Shown here: in pieces, positions 19,506 to 27,224 of the stretch | How positions within the stretch are numbered: the first letter of the stretch is position 1 | Layout of the letters: the number at the start of each line of letters is the position of its first letter | Assembly (NCBI GenBank): GCA_916720465.1 | Contig: CAKARF010000002.1 | Location: forward strand, 1-33,630 | DNA from: an uncultured Atopobium sp. | GTDB taxonomy: Bacteria > Actinomycetota > Coriobacteriia > Coriobacteriales > Atopobiaceae | Length of the DNA: 33,630 nucleotides | Direction of reading: 5' to 3' | Program-made: the position numbers and the translations under genes | Notes under the pieces: model-generated | What the model was told of the DNA's origin: nothing | The model's input: only the letters and a program-made list of their open reading frames with translations | Database searches by the model: none

Positions 19506-19516
19506 GTGGCTTTTTT
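19493..19516 (+). terminator. Third terminator before the capsid genes
   Basis: AAGCCACT (19493-19500), GAAA tetraloop, AGTGGCTT (19505-19512) and a six-T run (19511-19516) make a canonical intrinsic terminator. It is the third in about 340 bases. Capsid expression therefore needs a promoter after it (none obvious) or read-through. Confidence 0.8.
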
Positions 19517-19522
19517 CATATA

Positions 19523-19615
19523 CGCAACCGTTGCGGAAAAGCGGTACTTACCTCGTAGCAAGGGTAATGCTACTCGTAAACGTCCGAGCGGACGGAACCT
19601 GTTGAAAGGAAAGAA
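19523..19615 (+). promoter_or_regulatory. Structured leader of the scaffold/capsid genes
   Basis: Three short hairpins are packed together: CGCAA/TTGCG (19523-19527, 19531-19535), GTAGCA/TGCTAC (19555-19560, 19568-19573) and CGTCCG/CGGACG (19581-19586, 19589-19594). The ribosome site GAAAGGAAAG follows. This dense structure just before the most highly expressed genes may set mRNA stability or translation. No promoter was found inside. Confidence 0.42.
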
Positions 19616-20068
19616 ATGGATTTGAAGGAACCTGTAACCACTCAAGAGCAGCTCGACAAGATCGTGAAAGACAGGCTGGAAAGAGAGCGTGAGAAAGTAC
19701 GCTCTGAGTTCTCTGATTATGATGACTTGAAAGCCAAAGCTCTGAAGCTTGACGAACTCGAAAAGAGTGGCTCCGAGGAGCTGAAAAAGGCACTCGCTGA
19801 GGTTGACAACCTTAAAGGTGAACTGCAGACACGTGATGAGAACGCTAAATTGCAGCAGATGCGCAAGCAAGTCGCTAAAGACACAGGGGTACCAGAGGAC
19901 CTCATTCAGGGCGCAGATGAAGAGAGCATGAAGACGTTTGCAGAAGCCGTAGCGGCGTTCGCCAAAAAGCCTTCTGCTCCAATCATTCCAGAATCAGGCA
20001 TTTCTACACAGGCTGGAGAGACTCCAGCACAAAAATTTGGTCAATTCATGGCCGAAACATTCAACTAA
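19616..20068 (+). CDS. Capsid scaffold protein (GP20/DUF4355-like)
   Basis: The 150-residue product is highly charged and helical: QEQLDKIVKDRLEREREKVR, a coiled coil to about residue 85, then a helical segment (MRKQVAKDTGVPEDLIQGAD) and a flexible tail (AQKFGQFMAETF). This matches scaffold proteins that stand just before the major capsid gene and are removed during maturation. AAAGGAAAG precedes the ATG. It opens the head-shell operon after the terminator cluster. Confidence 0.82.
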   Translation: MDLKEPVTTQEQLDKIVKDRLEREREKVRSEFSDYDDLKAKALKLDELEKSGSEELKKALAEVDNLKGELQTRDENAKLQQMRKQVAKDTGVPEDLIQGADEESMKTFAEAVAAFAKKPSAPIIPESGISTQAGETPAQKFGQFMAETFN

Positions 20069-20084
20069 TTGAAAGGATTTAAGT

Positions 20085-20969
20085 ATGGCAACCGGTATTT
20101 TGACAACTTCTGCAACACTTCCAAAAGACCTCTCCGACGAGATCTTTGCAAACGTCCAAGACCAGTCTGCAATTATGCAGCTTGCAACTCCAATTGAGCT
20201 TCCTGGCCGCGGCATGACTATCCCAGTTGTAACTGGTGACCCAGAGGCTTCTTTTACCGCTGAGGGTGAAGAGGCCAAGGTATCTAATACCTCTCTTGGC
20301 GTTAAGGAAATGAAGCCTTATAAGCTCACTGTTATTGAGCTCTTCTCCAATGAGTTCAAAGATAACTATGAGGCCATCTTTGCTGAGCTTCAGAATCGTC
20401 TTCCAGGCGCCATTGGTCGCAAGGTTGACGCTACCATTATGTATGGCACTGCTCCTGGCACTGGTTTTGACACCCTTGCAGATGCTGAGTCTGTAGACCT
20501 TTCTGTTAAGCCTTATGACGGCTTTGTTGACGCACTCGAGAAGGTTTCTAACGCTAACGGTGACCTTAACGGTTGGGTACTTTCTCCAAAGGCACGAACC
20601 CTGCTTCTTAAGGCTAAGGATAGCCAGCAGCGTCCTCTCTTTATTACTAACCCAGCAGTTGAGGGTAAGGACGGCGGCTCTTCTGTTCTTGCTATTCCAT
20701 CTCTCTTCTCCCGTGCAGCTTATCAGGCAAAGGTTGCTTCTAAGACCCCTGAGCTTGTTGGTGTCGGTGGCGACTGGACTGGCGCACGCTTTGGCCTTGT
20801 AAAGGACATTACTGTCTCTATGGCAGACCAGGCAACCATCAATGCTGGAGGCACTGCAATGAACCTCTATCAGCGTGATATGTTTGCTCTTAAGTGCACC
20901 TTTATGTTTGGCTTTGTCGCTCGTGATAAGGCACAGTTTGTTCGCCTTGCAAACGGCACTGCCGCTTAA
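20085..20969 (+). CDS. Major capsid protein (HK97 fold)
   Basis: The 294-residue product has features of HK97-type capsid proteins without a fused protease: an N-arm (about 1-60), DPEASFTAEGEEAKVSNTSLG with the VKEMKPYKLTVIELFSNEF strand (about 48-93), the helix with RLPGAIGRKVDATIMYG (about 105-121), and the A-domain end GDWTGARFGLVKDITVSMAD ... FALKCTFMFGFVARDKAQFV (about 225-285). Codon use is strongly biased to GCT, GGT and CTT types, as expected for the most abundant virion protein. GAAAGGATTTAAGT-ATG gives the start. Confidence 0.9.
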   Translation: MATGILTTSATLPKDLSDEIFANVQDQSAIMQLATPIELPGRGMTIPVVTGDPEASFTAEGEEAKVSNTSLGVKEMKPYKLTVIELFSNEFKDNYEAIFAELQNRLPGAIGRKVDATIMYGTAPGTGFDTLADAESVDLSVKPYDGFVDALEKVSNANGDLNGWVLSPKARTLLLKAKDSQQRPLFITNPAVEGKDGGSSVLAIPSLFSRAAYQAKVASKTPELVGVGGDWTGARFGLVKDITVSMADQATINAGGTAMNLYQRDMFALKCTFMFGFVARDKAQFVRLANGTAA

Positions 20970-20981
20970 TAGGAGGCTTAT

Positions 20982-21401
20982 ATGGCAGAGACAAGAAGCT
21001 TTGCCACAAAGGCCGACTATGAGAAACGTTATGGGTCTGGTGCTCCAGAGAGGGTTGAGGTGCTTTTGCAAGATGCCTCAGCCCTCTTGCGCTCAAATTT
21101 CATTGCATATCATCAAACGGCTTACAAAGAAGGCTTAAACCTTCGATTTGATGAGAATGCTTGCGCCGTTACTTGCGCGATTGTTGCTCGTGCTGTGAAT
21201 GTTCCTGCTGGTTTTGAGGGTGCTTCTCAGTACAGTCAGCATGCTGGTCCTTATGAGTCGACATTGACTTTCGCAAACCCAACAGCTGATTTGTATGTAA
21301 CGCGCTCTGAGCGCACTCGACTCGGCTTGAGTGGTATCAGAATTGGCTCAATTCAGCCAATGTTTAAGCAAGACCACGAGGTGAATGATGGTAGCAATTA
21401 A
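20982..21401 (+). CDS. Head-tail adaptor (Gp15/gp6-like connector)
   Basis: The 139-residue product begins like connector proteins that follow the capsid gene (FATKADYEKRYGSGAPERVEV ... LQDASALLRSNF), has a helical bundle, and ends in LGLSGIRIGSIQP. These proteins form the ring under the portal. AGGAGG precedes the ATG, and the end overlaps the next gene by 14 bases. The family (PF09355-like) is assigned from the DY..RYG..... start and position. Confidence 0.77.
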   Translation: MAETRSFATKADYEKRYGSGAPERVEVLLQDASALLRSNFIAYHQTAYKEGLNLRFDENACAVTCAIVARAVNVPAGFEGASQYSQHAGPYESTLTFANPTADLYVTRSERTRLGLSGIRIGSIQPMFKQDHEVNDGSN

Positions 21402-21726
21402 GGGCGTTCGGGTAGAAGTGGTTAGAGTAACTACTGTCCTAGACGATCATGGCAATGAGACCTCTGGAGTAGAGTCTTATGAGCTTGTTGACAATGTCTT
21501 ACCAGCTCCAGTTGCGACATCTGATTTGTCTGCGACGCGCCCAAACGGCGACCGCATAGACATGGTTTTTCACTTTCCAAAGACTTATAAGCGAAGTCTA
21601 AGGGGAACTTTTATTGAGTTTGATGACCTGAGGTTTGCGGTCGTTGGTGACCCACAGCCCTACCTTAACAACCTAACGCCGCTTGACTGGAATAGGGAAG
21701 TTGAGGCGGTGGTTGTCGATGGGTAA
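21388..21726 (+). CDS. Head closure / head-tail joining protein
   Basis: The 112-residue product is beta-rich (VRVEVVRVTTVLDDHGNET, then LPAPVATSDLSATRPNGDRI, FHFPKTYKRSLRGTFIEFDD, LRFAVVGDPQPYLNNLTPLD-WN). The pattern RFAVVGDPQPY...TPL.WNR is typical of the SPP1 gp16-like head closure protein in Gram-positive siphophages. Two adjacent ATGs (21385, 21388) follow GAGGTGA; I chose the second for spacing. It overlaps the next gene by 8 bases. Confidence 0.75.
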   Translation: MVAIKGVRVEVVRVTTVLDDHGNETSGVESYELVDNVLPAPVATSDLSATRPNGDRIDMVFHFPKTYKRSLRGTFIEFDDLRFAVVGDPQPYLNNLTPLDWNREVEAVVVDG

Positions 21727-22015
21727 TGATTTTGTCGTCACAGGACTTAAACCTGATTTGGCTGGTATTCGTGATGTGCTTCACAGCGCTCCTGTAGCTG
21801 ACATGTGCCGCGAGGCGGCTCAGATTTGTGCAGCAAAATGCAATTCTTTACTGCCAGAAAAATACCTCAAACATGGTGCTCGATTTGACGCCAAATGGGT
21901 TAATCGCGAGTATACCGCAGCTGGCCTTGTGTACTGCTCTGGAGCAGAGAACGGCATATGGGCTGGGCGTGCTAACGCAAAGCTCAATATTCTTAAGAAA
22001 GGATGTAGAGGATGA
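21719..22015 (+). CDS. Tail completion protein, HK97 gp10-like
   Basis: ATG 21719 overlaps the previous stop and gives 98 residues. The order short strand, helix (PDLAGIRDVLHSAPVADMCR), helix with AAQICAAKCNSLLP, then a strand pair (GLVYCSGAENGIWAGRANAK) matches small gp10-like proteins between head closure and tail terminator genes. The longer frame from 21683 is rejected because it would lie inside the previous gene without a ribosome site. The last 4 bases overlap the next gene (ATGA). Confidence 0.68.
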   Translation: MGNDFVVTGLKPDLAGIRDVLHSAPVADMCREAAQICAAKCNSLLPEKYLKHGARFDAKWVNREYTAAGLVYCSGAENGIWAGRANAKLNILKKGCRG

Positions 22016-22362
22016 GCTATGACATTCTTTCAGACCTTACTAAGTATATGAGTGAAAAGCTTAACGTCCCTGCTTCAACACGAGTTCCCGCCCGCGAACC
22101 AAAAGAGTTTATTACCGTTACGAGAACCGGGGGAAGCTCTACGATTGGCTGGGATACGGCTAATCTTGCAGTGCAGGCTTGGAGTACCACGGATGCCGCT
22201 GCATATAAGCTAGCCTTGGCAATAAGGCTTCTTTTGCTGGAGTGCTGGCAAGAGCTTGACAAGGTTATCAAGGTTGAAGTGCAAAGTATTTACGACTTTC
22301 CAGACCCGGATTCAAAGAAATATCGATATCAATTAGACGTGTATATCACTACACGTCTGTAA
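22012..22362 (+). CDS. Tail terminator-like protein
   Basis: The 116-residue product has the layout of minor tail/terminator proteins: N-terminal helix (DILSDLTKYMSEKLNVPAST), beta strands EFITVTRTGGS, then LAVQAWSTTDAAAYKLALAI (about 48-67) and C-terminal strands (YRYQLDVYITTRL). This ring caps the tail tube and joins the head. It overlaps the previous gene by 4 bases and precedes the major tail protein by 9. Confidence 0.72.
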   Translation: MSYDILSDLTKYMSEKLNVPASTRVPAREPKEFITVTRTGGSSTIGWDTANLAVQAWSTTDAAAYKLALAIRLLLLECWQELDKVIKVEVQSIYDFPDPDSKKYRYQLDVYITTRL

Positions 22363-22371
22363 GGAGTAATC

Positions 22372-22998
22372 ATGGCTGATTCTATTTACAATGCAAATTC
22401 CGTTGGAGCAGCAAAGGGCCGTCCTGGCGGATATGCTGCAGTCGTTGACCCAAGCGTTGACATTAAGACGCTTCTTGATGTTAAGAAGACTATCAAGGAT
22501 CTGATGACTGCAAATCCTGGCAAGATTAAGTCACTTGGATATATTTCTGAGGACGGCGTTGAGTTCTCTATGGACCTCTCTTCAGAGGATAAGAACGATT
22601 GGGGCGGAAACGCTATTAGTTCTTCAATTTCTAAGTACTCAGAGTCTGCAAAGGTGACATTCCTTGAGTCTGCTGAGACTATTTTGAAGGTCATTTATGG
22701 AGACGATAACGTCAAGGTTGAGACAGACGGCTCTATTACTGTTCGACACAATCCACGCTTTACTGCTCCTCGTATCTACATTTTTGACGCTGTTATTAAT
22801 GAGACTACGGTCAAGCGTTCCATTATCCCTATTGGACGCATTTTTGAGCGTGATACCGTAAAGCAGAACAGTTCGGACTTCCTTGGATATACCCCAACTA
22901 TTAAGTGTATGCCAGCCGAGGTCTTTGACGGTGATACATACCGTGATGTCTTCTACGACACCACAAAAGCGACCGCGACTCCTGGCGTTGTACATTAA
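22372..22998 (+). CDS. Major tail tube protein
   Basis: The 208-residue product is rich in beta strands (KIKSLGYISEDGVEFSMDLS, AISSSISKYSESAKVTFLES, RIYIFDAVINETTVKRSIIP) and has the size and position of siphovirus tail tube proteins. NAISSSISKYSESAKVTFLE followed by ILKVIYGDDNV is a common feature of this family. It polymerises on the tape measure. Codon bias is high, as for the capsid gene. AAGGAGTAATC-ATG gives the start. Confidence 0.85.
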   Translation: MADSIYNANSVGAAKGRPGGYAAVVDPSVDIKTLLDVKKTIKDLMTANPGKIKSLGYISEDGVEFSMDLSSEDKNDWGGNAISSSISKYSESAKVTFLESAETILKVIYGDDNVKVETDGSITVRHNPRFTAPRIYIFDAVINETTVKRSIIPIGRIFERDTVKQNSSDFLGYTPTIKCMPAEVFDGDTYRDVFYDTTKATATPGVVH

Positions 22999-23020
22999 TT
23001 AAGTTTTGAGAGGACTCAAT

Positions 23021-23422
23021 ATGGATATTTCCAACATGTCAGCGGAGCAGCTTCGAGAGCTCGCAGCGGAGAAAGAAAATTCACGTGCAAAGTTGGAGCA
23101 CGATTATCTTGACTTTGTACAGGATAAGCATAAGTACGCTCCATATGAGCGCGTAATTGAATTCGAGGGTGAAGAGTATGTCGTTGATATGCGTCGTACT
23201 AAGTCTCGTGAGTTTATGCGTCGCATGGCTCGTGTTAGTGATGCAGAGCAAAATAGCCCAGAAGCACTTTCTCCTGTACTTGCTCTCTACGACTATCTTT
23301 TTGGCGGCGATTGTGACAATCATGTTGTGGAAATCGTAACCGCCAAGCTCGGATATGACGACGCTGAAGAGATCATGCGCATTGAGTCCGCTCTTCTGGA
23401 AAAACTTGACGCAAAAAACTAA
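23021..23422 (+). CDS. Tail assembly chaperone G
   Basis: From ATG 23021 (GAGGACTCAAT before it; the TTG at 23006 lies upstream of that signal) the product has 133 residues. It has an N-terminal helix (SAEQLRELAAEKENSRAKLE), a strand segment (YERVIEFEGEEYVVDMRRTK) and a helical C-terminus (AEEIMRIESALLEKLDAKN). That is the typical G part of the lambda G/GT pair: position between tail tube and tape measure, and a slippery sequence at its last codons. It helps fold and load the tape measure and is absent from virions. Confidence 0.85.
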   Translation: MDISNMSAEQLRELAAEKENSRAKLEHDYLDFVQDKHKYAPYERVIEFEGEEYVVDMRRTKSREFMRRMARVSDAEQNSPEALSPVLALYDYLFGGDCDNHVVEIVTAKLGYDDAEEIMRIESALLEKLDAKN

Positions 23423-23799
23423 TTCCGCTTGCTCCAATTCTGTGTGATGACACAAAAAGGGGCAAGCTGGAAGCAGACTTTCAGCAGTATTACCAAGTAA
23501 ATCTACAGACGCTCATCGACTCTTGTGAGTTTGAGCGTCTGTTTTATTTGATGATAAACCTCCCTCATGGCTCAAGAACAGTGTGCAATGTTGACCCCAG
23601 AAATGATTGGTCCAATAGCGACTATTTGCTTGCATTAGCGGTTGATAACCTTTCGTATCTTCGGTACGAGCAAGCGGGAGGTAAAGGCAGAAAGCCTGAC
23701 GCCGTCAAGCGTCCAGAACTGAAACAAGAACAAAGTAAGAAGAAGCTTCTTAACGTTTCACAGGACCGCGTTGAGGAGCTTCTTTTTAGAGAACGCTAG
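23021..23799 (+). CDS. Tail assembly chaperone GT, made by -1 ribosomal frameshift
   Basis: A -1 shift at A-AAA-AAC (23413-23419), just before the G stop, continues the frame through 23419-23799 without interruption: LIPLAPILCDDTKRGKLEAD ... FYLMINLPHGSRTV ... NVSQDRVEELLFRER. The fused protein would have about 259 residues (133 + 126). The added part has the composition of gpT domains and no start of its own. The annotation should be a joined CDS, 23021-23419 then 23419-23799. The frame match was checked base by base here. Confidence 0.85.
23413..23467 (+). promoter_or_regulatory. Programmed -1 frameshift signal
   Basis: The heptamer AAAAAAC is in the phase A-AAA-AAC, followed directly by TAA (23420-23422). 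After a 7-base spacer, GCTTGCTCC (23427-23435) pairs with GGGGCAAGC (23459-23467) with one G-T wobble; the 23-base loop can add TGTG/CACA pairing. Slippery site, spacer length and hairpin are the classic set of a -1 frameshift element. Confidence 0.87.
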
Positions 23800-23809
23800 G
23801 AGGTGAATA

Positions 23810-26401
23810 GTGGCTGGAACAGTAGTAAGAGGTTCCGTCCTTCTTACTCCTAAATTTGACAATCTTGGTGCTAATGTAAAGCGAGCACTGGGGAGTGGAT
23901 ATAAATCGGCAGTGTCTGTCCACACAAATGCTGGACGACAGGCTGCTCAAAACTATGCAAGCGGCTTTGGCGGCGCAACCGGTGCAATTATGGGAATTGT
24001 GTCGAGCGTTACATCACGCGCCTTAGATGCTATTTCTGGCTCAATTGCCTCTGCGGTCAACCGCGTCGATACGATTGCAAACTTTCCTAAGATTATGCAG
24101 TCTGTTGGCTATTCTGCAGACGACGCGCGTGCGACTATTGAACGGCTTTCGTCTGGCATTGACGGTCTTCCAACATCGCTTGACGCCATTGTTGGCTCCG
24201 TCCAGAAGATTGCACCTGTGTCTGGTTCACTTGCCACAGCAACAGATGTTGCTCTGGCGTTTAATAACGCACTTTTGGCTGGTGGCAAGAGCCAAGAGAT
24301 AATGAATTCTGCTTTTGAGCAGTATTCTCAGATGCTTTCAACTGGCAGAGTTGACATGCAGTCGTGGAAGATTCTTGCGCAAGCCATGCCAGGCCAGCTG
24401 AATCAGATTGCTAAAGCCCTACTCGGAGCTAATGCAAACCAAGCAGACCTTTATAAGGCTATGCAAAGCGGTGCAATTACATTTGACCAATTCAACAATG
24501 CAATTGTAAGTCTCAATAATGAGGGTCTTCCTGGCTATGCGTCATTTGCGGAGCAGGCACGTATCTCAACGGAGTCGATTGGCACCGCCTGGACTAATGT
24601 CCAGAACCGTATTAATAAGGCTGTTGCTAAGATTATTGATCATATTGGACAAGCCAATATTGCAGGTGCAATCAACGATTTCTCTAGCAGTTTTTCTGGT
24701 ATAGCCGATACAGTAATCACGTATCTTGACCCCGTTATTTCCACTGTTGGTTCGTTTATGGATCAGCTTCAAAATAATGGAGCAATCACATCATTTGGCG
24801 ACGCTTTAAATGCGCTAAAAGACGTATTTGATAGTACCATCGGGCTTATTGGCGACCTCATAACAACGTTTACTGGTTTAGATAGCTCAGAGAATACATC
24901 ACGCAGCGCAGCAGATTTGCTTAAATCTGCCGTCGATGGCGTTAAATCTGCCATAGAGCTTGCTCGTGACGCAGTCCAAGGTTTGAGAGACAACCTCACA
25001 GTTGTTGCGCCTGTCATTGTTGCCGTAGCAACCGCCCTGATTGCATACGAGACAATTAAAGCTGTGCGTTCGATAGCTGACGACTTTGGACTTCTAAAAA
25101 GTGCCGCTTCTTTGGCCTTTGATGCTATCAAGGGTGGAGAAGGCGTCCTATCAACGCTTTCTGTTTTTGGTGAGCTTGTTGGTGAGGGTGGGGCACTCGC
25201 GAGTGTCTTTGGAACGATTTCAACGGCCATTAGTGGCGTTGGAACGAGCCTTCTAGCACTCGTGGGATCTATCCCTGTTATTGGCTGGATTGCAGTTGCG
25301 GTAGTTGCTCTCGGCGCTGTTTTTACATGGCTCTGGAATACGAACGAAGATTTTAGAAATGCTGTAATTGGTATTTGGGACTCTATTTGCTCGGCTATTA
25401 GTGGTGCAGTAGATTCCATAGTTGGTTTCTTTACAACAACATTGCCAACAGCTTTCACTCAATTCGTTCAATTTGTTCAAGGGATTCCCGCAGCGGTAGG
25501 ACAATTCATCCAAGAGCTACCATCAATGGTTCTTTACGCGCTTACTTTTGCAGTTGTATTTCTGTTTGGACTAGGTGCTCAACTTGCTCAGCTGGCGGTT
25601 CAGATTGGCTCTGAATTTGTTCAGAACGTTGTCAACTTCTTTACTGTCGACCTACCAAGCGCATTTGCTCAGTTCGTCTTATTTGTATCGACGATTCCAG
25701 AGCAAGTTCAAACTGCCCTTGCAACGCTTTTGGTAAATATTGCTCTTTGGGCAGTCGATATGGCGGCAAAAGCATCAGAGGCCGCCGACGGATTTCTCCG
25801 TGGGGTTACAGATGGCCTAAATGCAGCAGTTGATTTTGTGAAGAGCGTTCCAGATAAGATTAAAAGTTTCTTTTCTAATGCAGGCGATTGGCTTGTTAAT
25901 TCTGGTAAAGCGCTCTTAGATGGCTTCGCCAAAGGCATCAGAAATGCTGTAAATGCAGTGACAAGCGCAGCATCAGACGCTCTCGGTGCGGTGCGTAAGC
26001 TATTCCCATTCTCACCTGCAAAGAAAGGACCATTCTCAGGCCATGGCTACACGACGTATTCTGGCCGTGCTCTTATGAGAGACTTCGCAAGGGGAATTAA
26101 GGGAAGTTCCGCACTTGCTGAAACAGAAGCAATGAGTGCTCTGTCAAGCGTACATGACGTCTTTAGCAATGCTCGTCCTCTGAGCTTCTCAGCGGTTGCT
26201 GACGCTAATGCAAACGGCATTTATCGTGCCGCTTTTGAGCTTGATTCAAGGCAGCAACGCGCAAATGCAACTACGCTTGCAGATATCTATGACTTCATGC
26301 GTAACGGTGAGCTCGGACAGGTTATTGATGAGAACTCTAACAATATTGGAGACCGTGATTTCGCTCGAGCGGTTCAGAAGGCGGTGAGGACGAATGCGTA
26401 A
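23810..26401 (+). CDS. Tape measure protein (TP901-like)
   Basis: The 863-residue protein has a TP901-type core domain (about 80-240: NRVDTIANFPKIMQSVGYSA, IERLSSGIDGLPTSLDAIVG, GAITFDQFNNAIVSLNNEGL), then long helical and hydrophobic stretches (about 395-415, 455-515, 555-600) and a C-terminal segment (GDWLVNSGKALLDGFAKGIR ... KLFPFSPAKKGPFSG) typical of Gram-positive phage tape measures. By the usual rule of about 1.5 angstrom per residue the tail would be near 130 nm. The start is GTG 23810 after AGGAGGTG; no ATG fits near the N-terminus. It overlaps the Dit gene by 8 bases. Confidence 0.92.
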   Translation: MAGTVVRGSVLLTPKFDNLGANVKRALGSGYKSAVSVHTNAGRQAAQNYASGFGGATGAIMGIVSSVTSRALDAISGSIASAVNRVDTIANFPKIMQSVGYSADDARATIERLSSGIDGLPTSLDAIVGSVQKIAPVSGSLATATDVALAFNNALLAGGKSQEIMNSAFEQYSQMLSTGRVDMQSWKILAQAMPGQLNQIAKALLGANANQADLYKAMQSGAITFDQFNNAIVSLNNEGLPGYASFAEQARISTESIGTAWTNVQNRINKAVAKIIDHIGQANIAGAINDFSSSFSGIADTVITYLDPVISTVGSFMDQLQNNGAITSFGDALNALKDVFDSTIGLIGDLITTFTGLDSSENTSRSAADLLKSAVDGVKSAIELARDAVQGLRDNLTVVAPVIVAVATALIAYETIKAVRSIADDFGLLKSAASLAFDAIKGGEGVLSTLSVFGELVGEGGALASVFGTISTAISGVGTSLLALVGSIPVIGWIAVAVVALGAVFTWLWNTNEDFRNAVIGIWDSICSAISGAVDSIVGFFTTTLPTAFTQFVQFVQGIPAAVGQFIQELPSMVLYALTFAVVFLFGLGAQLAQLAVQIGSEFVQNVVNFFTVDLPSAFAQFVLFVSTIPEQVQTALATLLVNIALWAVDMAAKASEAADGFLRGVTDGLNAAVDFVKSVPDKIKSFFSNAGDWLVNSGKALLDGFAKGIRNAVNAVTSAASDALGAVRKLFPFSPAKKGPFSGHGYTTYSGRALMRDFARGIKGSSALAETEAMSALSSVHDVFSNARPLSFSAVADANANGIYRAAFELDSRQQRANATTLADIYDFMRNGELGQVIDENSNNIGDRDFARAVQKAVRTNA

Positions 26402-27224
26402 GCTCAAATACGTTTCTTCCCGCGGTAATAGCTTTGAGCTTGATGTGCCAGAAGCCTCAATTGGTACTGGCACATCCCTTAGAGGTTACAAGCCTGGATA
26501 CACGCTAGGGGCGCGTTCTATTTCTGGCATTTCCTCTAATGCTCAAGAAGTCACGTTAGATCTCTTCATTGAGGGCTCTGAACTTGCAGAGTCAATGGCC
26601 AAGGAATTTGAATTTGATTTCAATAATCAAAAGCCAGGAGCGCTGGTCTATAACAATGAGTGGTCACAAGATGTGTATGTGTCTAAAAGTGAGGTCCAAT
26701 CGGTCTTTCATGATCAGGCAACAGTTGCTCTTACAGTTATTTTGTTAGAAGGGTCATGGCACAAAAGCCACATTAAAAGCTTTAGCGTGACTCACGATGA
26801 TGTACAGAGTGATTGGCTTAATTTACCGACCAATGCTCCATACAACCTTGGTATTACGAGACCGCCAAACCAGCTTGAAGTTCGCTCATCTTCAGAATGT
26901 CCAGTAAAGTTCACCATTTACGGGACAGCTCTCCAGCCACGAATTGTGATTGGTGATAACACTTACTCATTTTTAGTGACGGTCCCAAGTGGAGGTCGTC
27001 TTGTTGTAGATGGCACTCGTACTCGCAAGACAATCACACTTGTCACTGAACTTGGGGACGTGTCAGACCGCTTCGATGTTGGTAGCCGTGGCAGCGGAAA
27101 GGGCAGTGGCAACTATTGCTTTGAACCACTGGAACAAGGATTTCAGAGTGTCTCATGGGACGGCACATTTGGCTTTGATATTGAATGGTGGGAAACAAGA
27201 GGAGGTCTTCCATGGACATCTTAA
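26394..27224 (+). CDS. Distal tail protein (Dit-like)
   Basis: The 276-residue product starts in the way of siphovirus tail component proteins (MRKLKYVSSRGNSFELDVPE ... LRGYKPGYTLGARSISGISS), has the ring-forming N-domain (about 1-130, ending VALTVILLEGSWH) and a galectin-like C-domain (about 145-270). It forms the hub between tube and baseplate. It overlaps the tape measure end and its own end overlaps the next gene by 13 bases. Confidence 0.84.
   Translation: MRKLKYVSSRGNSFELDVPEASIGTGTSLRGYKPGYTLGARSISGISSNAQEVTLDLFIEGSELAESMAKEFEFDFNNQKPGALVYNNEWSQDVYVSKSEVQSVFHDQATVALTVILLEGSWHKSHIKSFSVTHDDVQSDWLNLPTNAPYNLGITRPPNQLEVRSSSECPVKFTIYGTALQPRIVIGDNTYSFLVTVPSGGRLVVDGTRTRKTITLVTELGDVSDRFDVGSRGSGKGSGNYCFEPLEQGFQSVSWDGTFGFDIEWWETRGGLPWTS

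Noticed and set aside
20079..21071. 330-codon open frame on the minus strand
   Set aside because: It is the antisense shadow of the major capsid gene, whose biased codons keep the opposite frame open; no start signal or family pattern.
24769..25458. 229-codon minus-strand frame
   Set aside because: It is the antisense shadow of the tape measure gene; low-complexity Ala/Ser/Thr composition and no ribosome site.
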